A stretch of 64,000 nucleotides of DNA from Malachius bipustulatus (GCA_910589415.1 OU342635.1:15686001-15750000), one strand, 5' to 3'; counted from the stretch's first letter, positions 37,501 through 52,500 are shown. The notes: generated by a model not told the origin, from the letters alone. Numbers and translations: made by a program.

Positions 37501-40500
37501 GCAAATTCCCTGTCCAGAAAGTTTAAATTCAAGGAAACCTTTCGCAAATTAAATTCAGAGCATCACACCCGGCCGTATTTGTATAATAAGAGTAAGGTCG
37601 TATTTTTGCCGGCTCACAATCCAGCTTAAAGCAGCCGTACAGCAGGACAAAGCGTCAATGTCTCCGGACTATGGAGAAAGTGCGACAGGAAGCGTGTCCA
37701 TGAATATTCAGGGAAGTCTACGGGAAGTTGAAGTTGAGCACGGCAGTTAGACGTACGGGAAGACCTTAACCAGCTACTATGCAACCCCGGATTAAATTAT
37801 TGTAAATAAAGGCGTCCCGTCCCGTCCTCACTTTCCACGATAACTCGACAAGACTAACTCCGCTGCTTGAGGACAATTATTATTATTATAATTGCGAGAA
37901 GCGAGAACCGAGTTCTATTCTCTTCAACTCGAAACCTTCGCGAGCTCTGTTTATTCACGTGTAAAAATGATACTACACCCATTTATGAAAGGAAATGCAA
38001 GAATATTCGTCAAATGAAAAGTTCGAGTCATGATGCGGTGCTTGATCCTGATTCAACTTTCCTCAACGCTGCCGCAGCATATACAGAGTGTCACGTATTT
38101 TTGCTTCGAAGGACGAGGTACCCTATTCGTTCGCAATTATATATTGACAAAGAGTACCCCGGTTATCATACCCTGTCATCGCCGTGCAAAATCGCGAGGG
38201 ATCAAAAAATTGGCTTTTACCAAAATGGTGACGAGTGCCCTTCTCTGATGAGAGCAGATTTGGATTGGTAATTTATAACAATCGGCAACGGGTCTGGAGG
38301 GAGTCGACTCATCACTTAATTTCCCCAGGAGCTTGCTTCCTGTCCAGGTGGTACCATCATGGCTGTGAGGGGGAAGGCAGGGGAAATAATTATGATGATA
38401 AACAAAACTGATTTTCAAAACACCGGATAAGGGGACGATACAGAGCAGGAAATTATTACTTCTTGGTAGCTCTTCAAACGGTCCAGTTTAGGTAGGTGTT
38501 AAAAATCCCAGGAAGACGAGAGAGGGTATGTGCAATATCGAATATCGGACAATCAATAAATAGAGATGGTTGAAACTAAAGGAGTAGGATCTTGTTTTTT
38601 CGCTGCAAGTTAGGTTTCCATTTGGTCTTAGATCAACGAAGGGCTTCAATAGCTAACGTACCAGCTTATCTTGGTGTAATATGAAGGTCCCCTAGGATCG
38701 TTTGCCGATCGTTTAGGAACATTTGCCGGAAAGCCAAGGCGATTACAGTCATGCGTTGGACAAGTAAACTTTACGTCCAAGACAGTGGGAACTGGGCAAC
38801 ATGGTACCACTCGTGAGTATCAAAACATAGCAGCAGAAACCCATAGGTGGCACAATGACCCTTAGGTACACCATACCTGTGATCGACTTTTTGGTATAAG
38901 TGACTCATGCTCCGTTGTATGTAGCCTGCTGCGTCATAATAGTTCAGTAAACTTATTTACCCCAATACTCGTGGAACCAAAATGGAAACCAAAAAGAGGC
39001 AAAAAAACAAGGTAAGCAAGATACTTCCAAAAGGAACACTCCAGATTCTGGCATGGGTTCAGAGGCAAAGGTCTTCACCTGCATGAACCCATGCAAGCTG
39101 AATCGTACAGATGTACTACCCAGCAGAGTTGCGGCAATGGGTAGTATTCTAGCACGAGCATTGCTGCTAGTGCTAGAACCCCCAGCAGATGATACAACTG
39201 TATATACAAAAAAGCTGTCAGGAGTACAGCAACAAAAGCTGGTAGTCAAAGTCGTAAAGGCTGCTGGGGTGACAATCATACACACATAACATTTCGAGTA
39301 CTCGTTTTGCAGCCCTGGGACCACTCGGCCCCAAAGCTCCTTCATCCACATTCTTTGGGGAAGATTTTCATCATAATCATCACACCACTTAACTTCAGTC
39401 AGTATGTACAGTAAGTGAAGCAGAGTAGGCATTTGATTAGGAAGGAATCTTATGGCACCCTCAGCCTTTTACTTTCACTGTTATTTTTTTGTGAGTATTT
39501 TTTTATTATTATGTAAAGTGAAATTATTTCATTCATTCACCAACCTCGTATGTACTGCCATGGTTTAAGCTACCATTATCTGATACGGCATTGTTGTTTG
39601 GCATTTTGTACTCATTTTACTTTGCGTCGCACTGAACCGGTCTCACTATTATGGACCGGCACCCGCACAAGTGCACTAATTAACAGGGGATAAACAGACG
39701 ATGGGGTAGTGCGTCAATTCATGGCCGATGGTGCCGCCTACATATCTATTAGGGCAAGCCGGGTAATGGCTCGGTATTAAACTGCCATTGCGAGGTATTT
39801 AGGGGGGAGCACGGGCACCGCCGCTGCCCTGGGATCGTTACTGTGCCGCTCCCGCCACGCCGATAGCCTTCGCCACGGGGGCTGAATTACAGGCGAGGGG
39901 ATTAGTCAGAGCGAACAGGGGCGGCGGTGTGGTAGAAAAAAACTCTTAGAGACAGGTGAAAAATTACAAATTATGAAATCTTATTAGCTTAAAAAAATAT
40001 AATAAAGTAGATTTAGTCAAAGAGCAGAAAGCCCCACGATTCAGAATTTTCAGCAATCGAATCAGGTTCAAAACATAGTCAATATTAAGCTTTGGAGAGA
40101 AAAACATGGATAAATATGCAGTTTTTGCGCTACCGTACACGAACTGACCGTTTTGCGTGCGCTCTACCGCTATTCCGTTCTGTTAGCGGAATATTATTTT
40201 GCAACCTATACTTGGGATAGTCAGCGGTCGCCAATAACATTTTACGGCCGTCCCCCTTCTTGACGGTTTTGAAAGGAATTTTACGTAAATTAATTTTTAA
40301 ATTTGATTATGTGGAATTTCACAATATACCTACCTACCGTAGCAAAACAATGTTCCCTGCAGCTTGGCCGCGAATCTCGTTTCCTCGAGAATCATTGCCT
40401 CATGCCACTCATGTAGGTACGATGAGTGTAATGTGTCGAAGTAAAAAAAGTGAATGTGCCTAAAATTTTCAGACATAAATAATTTCAGCACAATTTAAAG

Positions 40501-43500
40501 TTCCCTAGATAATATCACGGCTTAATATCAACGAATTGGTGCGTATGCCAGACACATCTTATAATAGGGGACCGTCTGCTTTATTCGACGCAACGGACTC
40601 CTTGAAAGAGTGAAATGAAGCGTCCAAACCGAGTTAGCACTAACAAGGTTGTATCTGTGAGTATGTCAATATCGCCGTCGGCTGAGCCGCCGGCGGAAAG
40701 GCCGGAAAGTATGCAGCATGGGACAGTGGGGGTGCGGCACGGGCAGAGGTTGCTCCCCTTGTTTGCATGAAACCGCAGGATTTCCCCTCGTACACTACTG
40801 ACTGCTCTGTGCTTATAATAGGGCAGGGCCTTTATGCTGTTATGCCAGAGTCTGGTCGAGAGTTTTTGCTAATTTTATAAAACTTGTATACAGGGAGGAG
40901 GGGGAGGATGAGCTATTAAATGACGTATTGTACAATTGATACAGTGGCGTGCAGAGAAGAGAGCAGACAAACATTTTCTTGTTTTATACTTGGAGAAAGG
41001 TTTTCCGTTTCAGAGTAACTAACTTCCATAAAAAATAAACTAAGGTAATCTAGTTTGTCATGAGTCATGACCATGGAAACGTTAAGGTATAGTCAAGGTT
41101 ACTAATATGTTTAAGATGTACAATACAGACAGCCAGCTATTATGACGGAGTAAGATATCACTTCACTTTGTTCAGGCTTTCTGTCTAAGCGGGGCGCCGA
41201 CGAGTCATCCCTCCAGGAGCTGGTAGTCAGGAGCTGCGAAAGACGGCATGGCTGCTGGGTAAAAGGTGACTTGACCACAGGAAATGTGCCCACATCTGTG
41301 TACATCCGTTCATATCCATCCCTGTGTAGCCCTAGTAGCGAAGTGCGCATTTTCTATCTTTATGGTGTGGGAGTAGTTCGAGAGAAAAAACCCAAAACAT
41401 GATAACTCAAACAAAAGGGACGTTATATACCGAAGAAAAGTAAAAAAAAAACCTCCACTCCCTCCGCTTTAGCATTTGCTTGATAACATAGATCCTTGGA
41501 TTGGCACAGACAACCAAAGAGCGTTTACCAGAACTACCAAAAGAAGCTTTGGTCACCTTCATTTTGGCGAGTAAGCATAGGTTTAAGCCTTGAGTAAGCC
41601 TAATTTTACCAAGGTCTCTATGGGGATTCCGGCATAACCAGAAAAATGGAAATCGCTATTGGATGCCTTCAACCTCTTGTGGTTGATTTGTTGATGAGTC
41701 ACCAGAACTACCAAAAGGAGCTTTGGTCACCTTAATTTTGGCGAGTAAGCATTGGTTTAAGCGTTGAGTAAGCCCAAGTTTACCAAGGTCTAGGTCTCTA
41801 TGAGGATTCCTGCATAACCAGAAAAAGTGGAAATCGCTATTGGATGCCTTAAACCTCTTGTGGTTGATTTGCTGACGAGGCACCAGAACTACCAAAAGGA
41901 GCTTTGGTCATCAATCGCTATTGGATGCCTTAAACCTATCTTGTATTTTTTTCAATGTATTTAATTTGCAATGTAGCGGGAAGCGAATTTTGTGCAGTAA
42001 CGAGGGAAACTGATGAGAAAGTCAGATTGAGCCATGCCTTGTTTTTTGCCATTTTAACATGCGCACGAACAATTTAAACAACCTTCTCGCTGTTTAAGCA
42101 TCGTTGCCCTCCTCATCCACACCCTCCTACCATTTCTTAGTTAACCCCGCTCCAAATATTCCAAAAACTATTTTACATTTTTCTTTTCTACACTAAAGCC
42201 GTCCAAGATGGTCCCCCGACACCTTACGATAAGAATTAATGGATGACTGTTTGATGAATTTCAGGAGATTTATAAAATCGATAGCCGTTGAGATGAACAT
42301 CCCATATATTTTTGAAATCATGTTGCGACACCCTGTGGCAATGATAAATTGAAACCATTATCCTTCTGCCATGCATATCATTGTAAACTATTAAATGTAT
42401 CGCAAAATTAATTAAAGCGATCATTTCTCCTAATACATAATGATGGAGGGTTGTACATATACAGATCTCATCCAGGTGTGCTAAAATAATGCCTCACCCG
42501 ACCATACAGAGAATCTCTCAGCTCAATCATTCCAATTCGTCCCATCGCAGCAATATGCGACATGACAGCATCAAATTAATACACCTTAGAGAAACGTAGC
42601 GAGCGAACGCCATTCAGAATTTGTTCATCGTTCTCATTCCTGCAGCAATTATTCAATGGTCTGTTCACGTAAGGGTAGGTACTTATCTGCAGCCATTACG
42701 CGGTGGCCTACCCTCCCTCAATCTGTAACCCCCGAGGTGGATGGCAGCCCGTATATACACAGCTCGGGCTTGTGCGACATGAAGATGGGAGTTCGAGATA
42801 CAAGTAGTAGTATACCAAGTCGGGGGGCTAATGGAACTGACGGTATTAAGAAAACGGCCATTAAAACTAATGAGCGGAAAGCAGATAGTTTCCTGTAGGA
42901 GAGAGATCAAGTTCATTACTATACCAACGGCAGAATGAGAAAATAAAACACTTCTAGGTAATATTACGGAAAAAGTGATACTTACAGTGGCAGGTAATGG
43001 AATTTCTGAATGTTATTGAAATGAAAATATTAAAAATAAATTAAATATTTTTAATTTTTTTGACAACTTAAAAAAATTAATGACTTTAACAACCGAAGAA
43101 ATTAGATTATTTTGAGGATGGTTGTATGGTTCTCTTAATGGGGGATCGATCCGGATGGGGGTTGATGTTAATTAGAAATTTTTAAAAGGTCGGCTTGTAA
43201 GTACGAAAACCTTGTTCGAAATCTGTACGAAGGACCAGGGTACAGGATACACCGGGAGATAATACAGGATTAATAATTATTATTATCGCCTTAATAATTA
43301 TTGTGTACTCACTATCTCACTTTTGTACCACTACCACTGGGAACCACTGTAACCCGTGCGGGGGATTCAAATTAATGGGACTTCAAATTATTGCGGTTTT
43401 TTTTGCGAAGGGGGGGCAGGGTACTGCGTGAACCACAGTCACGAATTACGACGGGCCTTTTTAATAGGACACGATAATGACGAATTTTAATGCGGGAGTC

Positions 43501-46500
43501 GCGACGAATTCCACAGCAACTAACGAAGGGTGCTGGATTGACTTGATTACTGCTCACTATGCACTCTCGATTCGTCTCTCCGACTCCGGACTCTGACTGC
43601 GACTGGTGCTGATGATGAATGAGTGTTGAAAAGCTTCGTTTTTGACCACTCGCGTTACGAGTGTCTTCTTGCCGTGGAACCATCATTTTATAGGGATGGA
43701 CAGCAAGGGTCGTGCAAGCAAAGGATAAATTCCGTAAGGAAAGATGGAATTAAAATATGCATCTAGATGACAGAACAATGGTAGTTTCTTAGTTCTGAAG
43801 AGGACGTCTCCCAAATGACCAACAACCAAGGCCTTTTTCCAAACGACAAAAAAAAGCATAACGCATTTGAGGACGTGTTATTATGGAATGGAAGTTTCTT
43901 CAAGATTTCTGGGTAAATTTTACTTTCTAAACAACCCCAACCCCAAAGAAAAAATTGGGGACTTTGCTGACCAAGAAATGGTATCATTTTTTTAAAATCG
44001 CCCTACTTGTAAAAGCTTTTGCCAATTCTCTTATTACGACTTTTGTGCCATCTTGCTGAAAGCAATAAGTTACGATTTCGTCTGAAATATGCAACAAAAA
44101 GAAGGTTTGCAGGATTTTTAACGTATCGTGCACCAATAACCGTTACTGTCGGACCCCTTTCCTTGAAAACTAATCAATAATTTCCCGAGGAACCGCACAC
44201 AGAGGTAAACCTAATTCGAAATAGTCTCACGATTAGAGGTTTAAAGACTTAAAGGGCAATCGTGTAATTTTGAAAATATTGTATGTAGATAAATTCTCCT
44301 CACATAGAGTGAAAAATTAATTAAGTTTTTCTTTCTTATACCTAATGAATTTATACAATAAAAAATTCACCATTTTAGGGTGTGAATTAAATCGAAATTC
44401 ACCCCGCTTGAATAACAATAACAGCAGCTATGAATCCGCTGAAATTTTCAAGTGTCACCGTTATAACAACAATGGTGGGCGGTAGGTGGTAGGCGGCATG
44501 ATGAACTGTCTCCATGCGGATGTTAAAACAGTGATAAGGCAGTGTCGATTCAAACAAACCACCTGAAAATATACAGACCGTTTACAAAACCCGTGGTGCA
44601 GGGATTTGTTAGCCGGCGCGGCGTAACGAGCGAACCGTCAGTTTGCAACCCCGTTGTTGATGTGCTCGGGAGGGTGGCTAACAATGAAATATGAAACACT
44701 GACATGGTTAGACGCGATTCATGTGGGAGGGCTACGAGCTACGATAAGCGTCGACCGGAGTGTGCATGTGTATACGTGTACACGTTGCTTGAACATAATG
44801 GGAGCTGTGTTATTCCGGTCCGCGGATCTGTACCTCTACCTCTACACTCTACGTGGCTGTTTGATATTAAAAATGTCACGTGAACCTGAAATAACTCGCA
44901 GATTACGAGTCACGATGAAAAACATGAGGGTGTCACGGCGATTTTTTAATTAAATTACAAACTGACATATTGACAGCGAAATGCATTCCACTGAAAGTGC
45001 TGTTATTAAATTTTGTAAATCTGGAAAAAAAGCATCAATGATTTCCAGTATTATAACGCTTTGGCAGTAAAAATGTTGGTAGAGAGAGATATTATTATAA
45101 GTACCTGTTCCATGGTTTATTGAATTAAATAAATTTGTGTTCTCCAATTGATCAGAGTTTTTATTTTCATTTAGTTCCCTTGCCGAATTTCCAATTTTTT
45201 CCGACTCGGACATCCGTCAAAACAAAAAAAGTAGCCAAAAAAATACACCACAGCAACAAAATTGGACTGACAATAAATTTTAAAAACAGTTTGATAAAGT
45301 AAAATCTGCCCGGTTCAGTCTTTTCAGTATTCTTTGTAAGGAAAATTTTGAACAGAAGAGTTCTAAAAGCAGAAGCAAAAAGGTCGTTTTGGGTTACGGG
45401 TGAAGCTCTCAGCCTGTTGCTCTGAGGACCCTACAACAGAAAATCATCGGGAAGGTACCTGAAAACAAAAAAACCAGCAAGGCTAACTTCACATCCGGCT
45501 CTCGACAATGGAAGGATCATCACCCGCAGAGAGAAAATATGGAAAAAGAGGTTCTTCGAATGAAGATGAGCGAGAAAAGTTGGTCTTCCGTTTCGATAAG
45601 AGTTGAGTATCATAGAGAACGGAAGAGGTTTGAACCTGCTGATCTGGGAAATGGGATTAACATCTTGGGTGCTCTTGGGAGAAGGTTAAAAAAGGGCAGA
45701 AGATTGCTTACGCACTTCGAGGGCATCAACATTATCAACCCCTTAACGCCTATAAGTGGGAGGGGGTTGTGATACCCCGTGTTGGGAATACAGGGGGGAG
45801 AGGGCAAATGTCTCGCTAATATCCATCCATATAAACTTACCACGTCCTGCTGAAACCACATTACTTGTTCGGAGGCAGTGAGACGATCTCTCATCGGATA
45901 GCTTTTACCTTTGAGGTGGGTGACCCAATTTTTTACCTTCTCTAAACGAGGCAAACTGAAAAGGATTCAGTAAGGCTACGGGTCTTTTAAAAGGGGCCCA
46001 AGAGTGGGAAAAAGAAGAAAATTTACGATGGTCTAGGAAAGGGTTCTGAGACGCTCATTTCAAGGAACCGTTACATGACAATTCATCACTAGGGGGTGGA
46101 CTCTCAAGGAGAGGGAGACTCATTCTCATCACGGGCCAAGCGCCAAGATAAAGAAGCGAGGAAATTGCTACTACAAGGTGCGATCATCCGGCCTTTTTCG
46201 ATGGTGGTGTTTTTCTTGAAGGACATTTTTTGAAAGTCGGGAGTAATTTTCATAAAGTACTTATGTCCGGCGTACTTAAATTATTTTTATTTAACCTTCC
46301 CGAGACCCCAACGTCGATGGAGAACCCGCAACCTTTCTCTTCTCCATCAATACTCGATGAATAGAAAAGAAAAAAAAACTTGAAACGAAAGATAATTTGG
46401 CTCCTTTTGAACAGCGTAACTGGGAGGGGGATGGAGGGAGCCCTCTTTCTTATCTCGAGGCTGAGTTAAGATAGCCCAATTCGTCTGGTTAAAAGTAAGG

Positions 46501-49500
46501 GGAGAGGGGGCGCTTCAACCCTCGTAAAATTTACTGATGGAGGTAAATCAGAAATATGACACAATTATTTTTATTCATCATCAAAAATAGTCCGTCTCCT
46601 TCTTTTCGCATCGTCGTATATGTAGAAAATAAACGCTAATTTCTAATTTCTTTCTGTGAATCGTCGAATTACCAGCACAAATCGAACGATGTAAGGCTGA
46701 AAGTCCGTTAATGTATGCACGGATTCCCCCCTCGCAAAAAGAAGTTACATAGCCGCGCCACTGATTTCGATATCGGCGACAGAAAGCGGCGTCGTCGAGA
46801 CGCTGATGCCAGCAATAGGATGCCACCAAAGCGCAGTCGCCAGAAAACTCTAAATCCTCTAAACCAAGCCTACAGAGGAAGTGCAAAGAGGTTTTAAATA
46901 AGTAATTAAGTACGTTAATCTTATACGAAAATACCCACTCTTCTGGGGAACTTACGAGTACAATCTAGACCTTCCAAATGAACTGCACGACCGAGCAGAA
47001 AACGATCCCGAAAGATTGACAAAGCGGAATCTGCCTCCTAATTGAAAGTAAATATTTATGAAATGTACCCCACATCTGATAATTATTAAAGGCCAACCTG
47101 CAAAGGGAATTCTTTATTAAACATAGGCCGCCTTGGCGTTTTTTAAGAGCATTAAGTTTTGAAAGCAGCTTTCAAATCACGATGAGAAGCAAATCCTTTT
47201 AAATTAAAAAAATATTTACCACAAGAAGTTTAGATTTGGTCGTTTTGGAAGTACTCACAGGGCGAGGAAATTGACAATTATTATTATTAATCAGCCTCGT
47301 CATTTTCATACCCTTATCTATACTATTACACATACAGGGCATCTTTAAATTGCGTACAATTTTAAAGCTCTTTGGTCAAAAATAAACAAAAAATTTCCAT
47401 TAACGTGTGTCCAGAAATACACCGTTTCTGAGATACGTTGTGTCAGAAAAATTATTAAAAAATATGCCGATTTAACCGAAATTATCTATGTCAAAAAATG
47501 TACCCTTCTCAAGATACAGCCCTTATAAGGGGGTTAATCAAAAACAGGGAGATCATAGGAGAAATCATACAGGTAGATTTTTATTTCATTATCTTCATTT
47601 ATCATTATCATAAAAAAATTGAAATTTGTTTCCTTACCTCAAAAGCGAGTGTTAATGCCGTTTTTTCTTGTCGAAGTTGTTCAGCCTGCTTCTTGTATAC
47701 TAGCATTGACCTAACCGTTTCTTCCATCCTGAAAAAAAATGCATCGTTAAATCTGATGTACGTATCTAAGCTTTTTTTGACTATTTTAAAATTTATTTAT
47801 GAAAATTAGGCAGTAAATTACAGGGTGTCCAGTGTATAAGTGGCGTGGCAGTAGGTACATTGAAATCTCCCAAACCATAGCAGATACAGAATCGGTTAAA
47901 TTAGAGAAAAGTTGTACAATTTATGCTTAATAAGAATCTCAAAGAGAGTTTTGATAATTATCTTTTTTTATATTCTTAATTTTTGGTTTCCATGATTTTT
48001 TATAGGTACCGACCGAATCTGCAAAAAAATAATTCACAAATTTTCATAATAAAAAATATCGAAATGGGAAAAAAATGGAAATAAGAATTCTCGTTTTTTG
48101 AGTTTCTTTTAAGGATATTTCAGGAAATACTGGAGATATTAAAAAAAAAAATCGCCAAATACCTACTCGTCTCAAAATAGCACAACTTTTATCTAATTTA
48201 ACCGACCTAGTATCTTCAATGGTTTAAGATATCCCTATAGTTGCCCTTTAAATAGTTCTAGCCTTGTACCTATTTTGTAATTAATTTTTTTTTTATAAAA
48301 TTCGTTAAAAATTCTGCCTAACATAGGTGCAATTAAATATTTACTGCACACTGCGCAGAAATTTAATTAGTCGACTTTAATAAAGCTATCCACTCATTAT
48401 AGCAATACATTACAAGGAAAAGCTGCATTCATTACAAGAAATGCAATTAAAAAAAATTATGATAATGAAAACAAGTTGTTTTGATCAAAATTAAATTAAA
48501 CATTCATGCAGATATTTTAATTTTATTAATGAGGAACTATTATGAAGTCAATTGACCTACAATAACAAAAATTATGAATTTACGTCGCGTTATAAATTTG
48601 GAGAGTTTCAAATACCTACAGCCAAATTTTCTAATAAATCTACCAGCTCCTATAAAAACTACTAGGATAAGATATTCCACATTCTAGATGAATTACAAAA
48701 AAATCCCAATTTAAAGTGTAATTTGTTTCAAGAAAGTTGTATGTAAATAAACATTATGTTTATAGTATAGTAATATTTAAAAGGAATGTTATTTGTCAGC
48801 AAAATTTTTATATATTTTTTAAATTTTGAATCACATATTATGTAATTGCAATAAGAAGTGAACGAGGCACTTCTTTGTCATTGAAAACTTCCTCACTGGG
48901 AGAGCGATTCGTGAAATTATTCAGCAAAACAATCCGCGTAATTTGTTTTGGGTAGATTGTTGGAATGAAACGGCTAGAATTTCAAATGAGGAGATTTTAT
49001 AACCAACCGTTAAGGCGACATAAAATTTACTAAATCATATATTCGGCTCCAAGATGACGGTAAGTTCGGCCAGAATGCAAGGAAAGCTTTGCAGTTTCGC
49101 GTAGAAGCGGAGATCCTTGAAAATTAATCGTCCGGGTAATGCATTAATTTCAAAAAGTCCTTGTACATACTTATGGAAGGGAAACTTCAGGGAATAATGA
49201 ATAATAAAAATACATTAATAAAACTCTCATTAAATGAAAAAATGGCAGTAAGAAAATCGGTATGGGATCCCAACACCTACTGCATTTTTCAAGTACCTAA
49301 CTCTTGCAATATTGCAGTCACAAAAGAAAATAATCTCCGCAATAAATCTCGACAATAAAAAGGAAAGTTCGAGACTTATCATTGGGAAGTCCATCAGGGA
49401 GCCATTAGAGCCTGGAATGTTCCGAAAACAGAAAGCGAAAAGTCAATAACGAACTTGTTCTCTACCTTCATTCCAGAAGGCGATATAGTTCAAAGGATAA

Positions 49501-52500
49501 AACGCTCAATCAGGGGTGTCATTCTGTTGCAAAAGTGGCTTAATCAATGTTGTTTGTAGTTGTAGTTTTTATGTCATCAACATAATAAATAAGCCCCGAG
49601 TTGAACTTTAACCTATAACAGCAATGTGCTGATACATCTAACCATCTAAGTAAGTATGTTTCATTTCAATAAATGAGGAAACATCACGAATAAAAAAAAA
49701 CGAAGGAATCTCCTCAACAAAAGAAAAGTATAAGTAAACTTTTTTTTGTATACGGCAAGATAAATCACAAGTCGAGTATTCTAATCCAAAGTATAATAGA
49801 TAATTGCCATCAAGGCAGGAGGCACGTCTTGAGATGTCCACTTGAACGCTACATTCATGGAGAAGAAGCAAAGACCACCCTTCTCCGAGTCTAAGCTTTC
49901 CCTAGCTCTCTCAACAATCCTTGGCCGCTCCTCCTCGCCTTTGTGTACCCTCGAGCACCGGTGGCAACGCTACACAACGAGGGTCCTATTACGGTCTCCC
50001 TAGGAAAGTCCTGTGATCTATGAACGTTGCCAATCACCCTGACAAGATGATTATGAATATCTTTCCGAGACGGAGATTTGATAGAATCGTACTGAAATTA
50101 TTATTCGATCAAGCTGCACGATTCATCAATTCATGACAAGATTTATTTCGAATCTGTCAGACTTTAATTTTTTTTTTGTGTCTTTAGAGTTTATGTTTTT
50201 ATTGTAGCTCTTTAATAAAGGGTGCTCGAAAACGAACCCGTTTGAAAATCCACTCTTTACAAGTGACAGTTTTTGATCTTGTTAGGTTAGGTCTTTAATT
50301 TGATTATAATTACAGTTGTCAAAACATTCAAGAACGTTAATAAAATAAGTTAGATACTCACTTTATATACATTTTTATAAAACACATAAATAAAAAAATC
50401 AATAATTAATTAAATGAAGAGATACGTGAAATTCCCTCCCCCTCCTGGACACATTTTAATACGCGGTTTCTCACTCCACTAACAGCACTCTGTAACGGTT
50501 CCCCGGGTGTATCGTTTATCTCGACGAACGATTCTTCTCGATCTGGCTGGCTATGGTATGGGTGTATTACGACTGATAAGTAGACTATCGCATATCTCTT
50601 TCCCTAATAAATCGGGTGCTTCGGAAGTTTTCAAACACACATCCGTGTTCTGCAATTCTGGGAATTGTTCTACACGTTATTTTAAACCAAGCTACACCTA
50701 CAAAAAAGAAAAAAGTGTTGCTGAAAAGTTTTAGGAAAATAATCGAATAAAAATTTTACCTGCCAAGAATGTCTCGATGTAGGGATACTTTCACTACTAT
50801 ATCACTCGACAAGGACAAAAGTGAACACCTTTTCTAAGAAGCTTATAAGCAGGTTCCTACAGAAATATCCCTGCACACAGTTTCATGGCGAACTGGACCC
50901 ACATTAATGAATTTTAGAGACAGATCTAAAGAAAACAACATCCAAATTTCAGAACGTTTACTCTCATTGGGACAATAATTTTCCCAATGAGTAATGAAAA
51001 TTAATCTTCATGATATTATCATTTCCTTTGAAAAATAAAAGAAATTGAACGACCGTGGGAAAATCAATAGTTGATGGTAATAATTGTCAGTTACGTCATA
51101 TTGTTTACATTACATCAGTTTCATTGAGCTGGAACTTGAGTTGGGAGAATCGAATCCCAGTTACCTGAGATATTCATGGTGGGGAAACACTGCTTACGAC
51201 CATTTGGCGCTTATCTATTGAAGGATTTAGAGTTACGGGTGGAATACCGATGATTTGATATGGAGACTAACAACTTGCCGTAAAACTACAGTTATTTCTA
51301 AATAACTTATAAATAAATCACAGTTTTGGCAAGTTACCGTGACAGCGGAACACGATTCTCTCTAAATCGATTCGCATTGCAGAAATCGACGAAATCAAGT
51401 TATGACATACGCTAATAATAAAAGAACACCAATAATTTTTGCTCCAAAACCTACCCCCAATATACTTAAACTTCGTTAAGGAGACCGGGATTGATAAAAA
51501 TCAGGAAGTTATGAAAAGCTGAGTGTCATCAAGCTTATACGAGGCTTCATGTGGAAAATTACTGTGAAAAACAAAAAAAAAATTTGTGCAAGTAATTCGG
51601 TAAAAATTAATCGCAACGGAACAATGGCAGAAGATCAAGAAAGTTGCAATAACGACAAGATACAGATACTTCTGAAACTTAACAAAGAAAGCAGAGAAAA
51701 AGAAAGCAAACAAGGTTCCTTTCTGATTATAGGTAACGACAGTCTTCATTTCTCTAACAATAATTATTATTATTGCTCTAACCTTTGTTATTTGAATTTT
51801 AATTATTTAACCCACCCAACTTTCAAGAGTTTATCTTATTTTTTGATTTATTCATCTGATAAAACAAATAATCGAGAAGCTTTTATTTCGTTTCGAGTCG
51901 CTTCCTTATATTATTGTTCCTACAATGCAGTCGCCGGTAAGTACAAATATTTGAATCTGTGTGTACTTTCCGTCTGTTATCTTGTTAGGGGTTGCTCCCT
52001 GGAGCCGACTCTCCCTTCTGCGGAGATGTAAAAGGAATCAGCTTTCTACAGATTATGTTTACTTTCACTCATTCGGTTAGCGTTTCTTATATCAGAACCG
52101 TTCGAAAACGAATGTGAAGCAAATGGAGCTGAGCGTTTAGTCAATACGCCACGGTAAATTTGCTTCTCCACAGGATTAAGTTTCATTAAAATCGAACGTG
52201 CCCCTTTATATACCATCGACGAAATTTCTCGGCAATACAAAGGCGACAATTAGATGTTTGTCGCCAATATATTTCCACAAAGGAAAGCCATCAATTCTTC
52301 AAAGGAATCCGGCAGAGTAGAAAAGAAAGATTTGTGACCCGACGGGGTCTTTCCTTATTAAGAATAACCAGCACCAGCCCAGACCAGCATTAGGATCGGA
52401 CCTCCCCTGCAGGGACATTAGATCCAGATGTTGCCACTTACCACCAAATCCGGCATCTCGACATCCAAATACAGAGTGGTTAAATTCCGCGATGCGATTT

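Larger units (their letters stand above)
35920..47637. other. NCKAP5-type gene, 11.7-kb intron
   Basis: Poorer in foldbacks than 1-31 kb. It contains a CAGGGTGTCTCG element (36968-37250), GC-rich islets (about 39640-39950 and 40660-40760), a tandem repeat (41529-41940) and an unassigned open region (38953-39432). Long open frames such as 43372-43686 (-) and 46581-46886 (-) have no recognisable similarity or splice support, and I treat them as non-coding. Confidence 0.5.

Noticed and set aside
41529..41940. Possible CRISPR-like array
   Set aside because: The units are 175-181 bases with no short repeat/spacer structure, in an insect genome.
43372..43686. 104-codon minus-strand frame
   Set aside because: Polar, without family similarity or splice support; likely chance in a GC-richer stretch.
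46581..46886. 101-codon minus-strand frame
   Set aside because: No similarity and no supported splice sites; the opposite basic frame (46715-46897) is equally unconvincing.
51130..51165. tRNA-like GAATCGAATCCC word
   Set aside because: No matching D arm, anticodon arm or acceptor stem is found around it.
51549..52031. 160-codon plus-strand frame
   Set aside because: Low-complexity Asn/Lys/Tyr-rich translation typical of AT-rich non-coding DNA.
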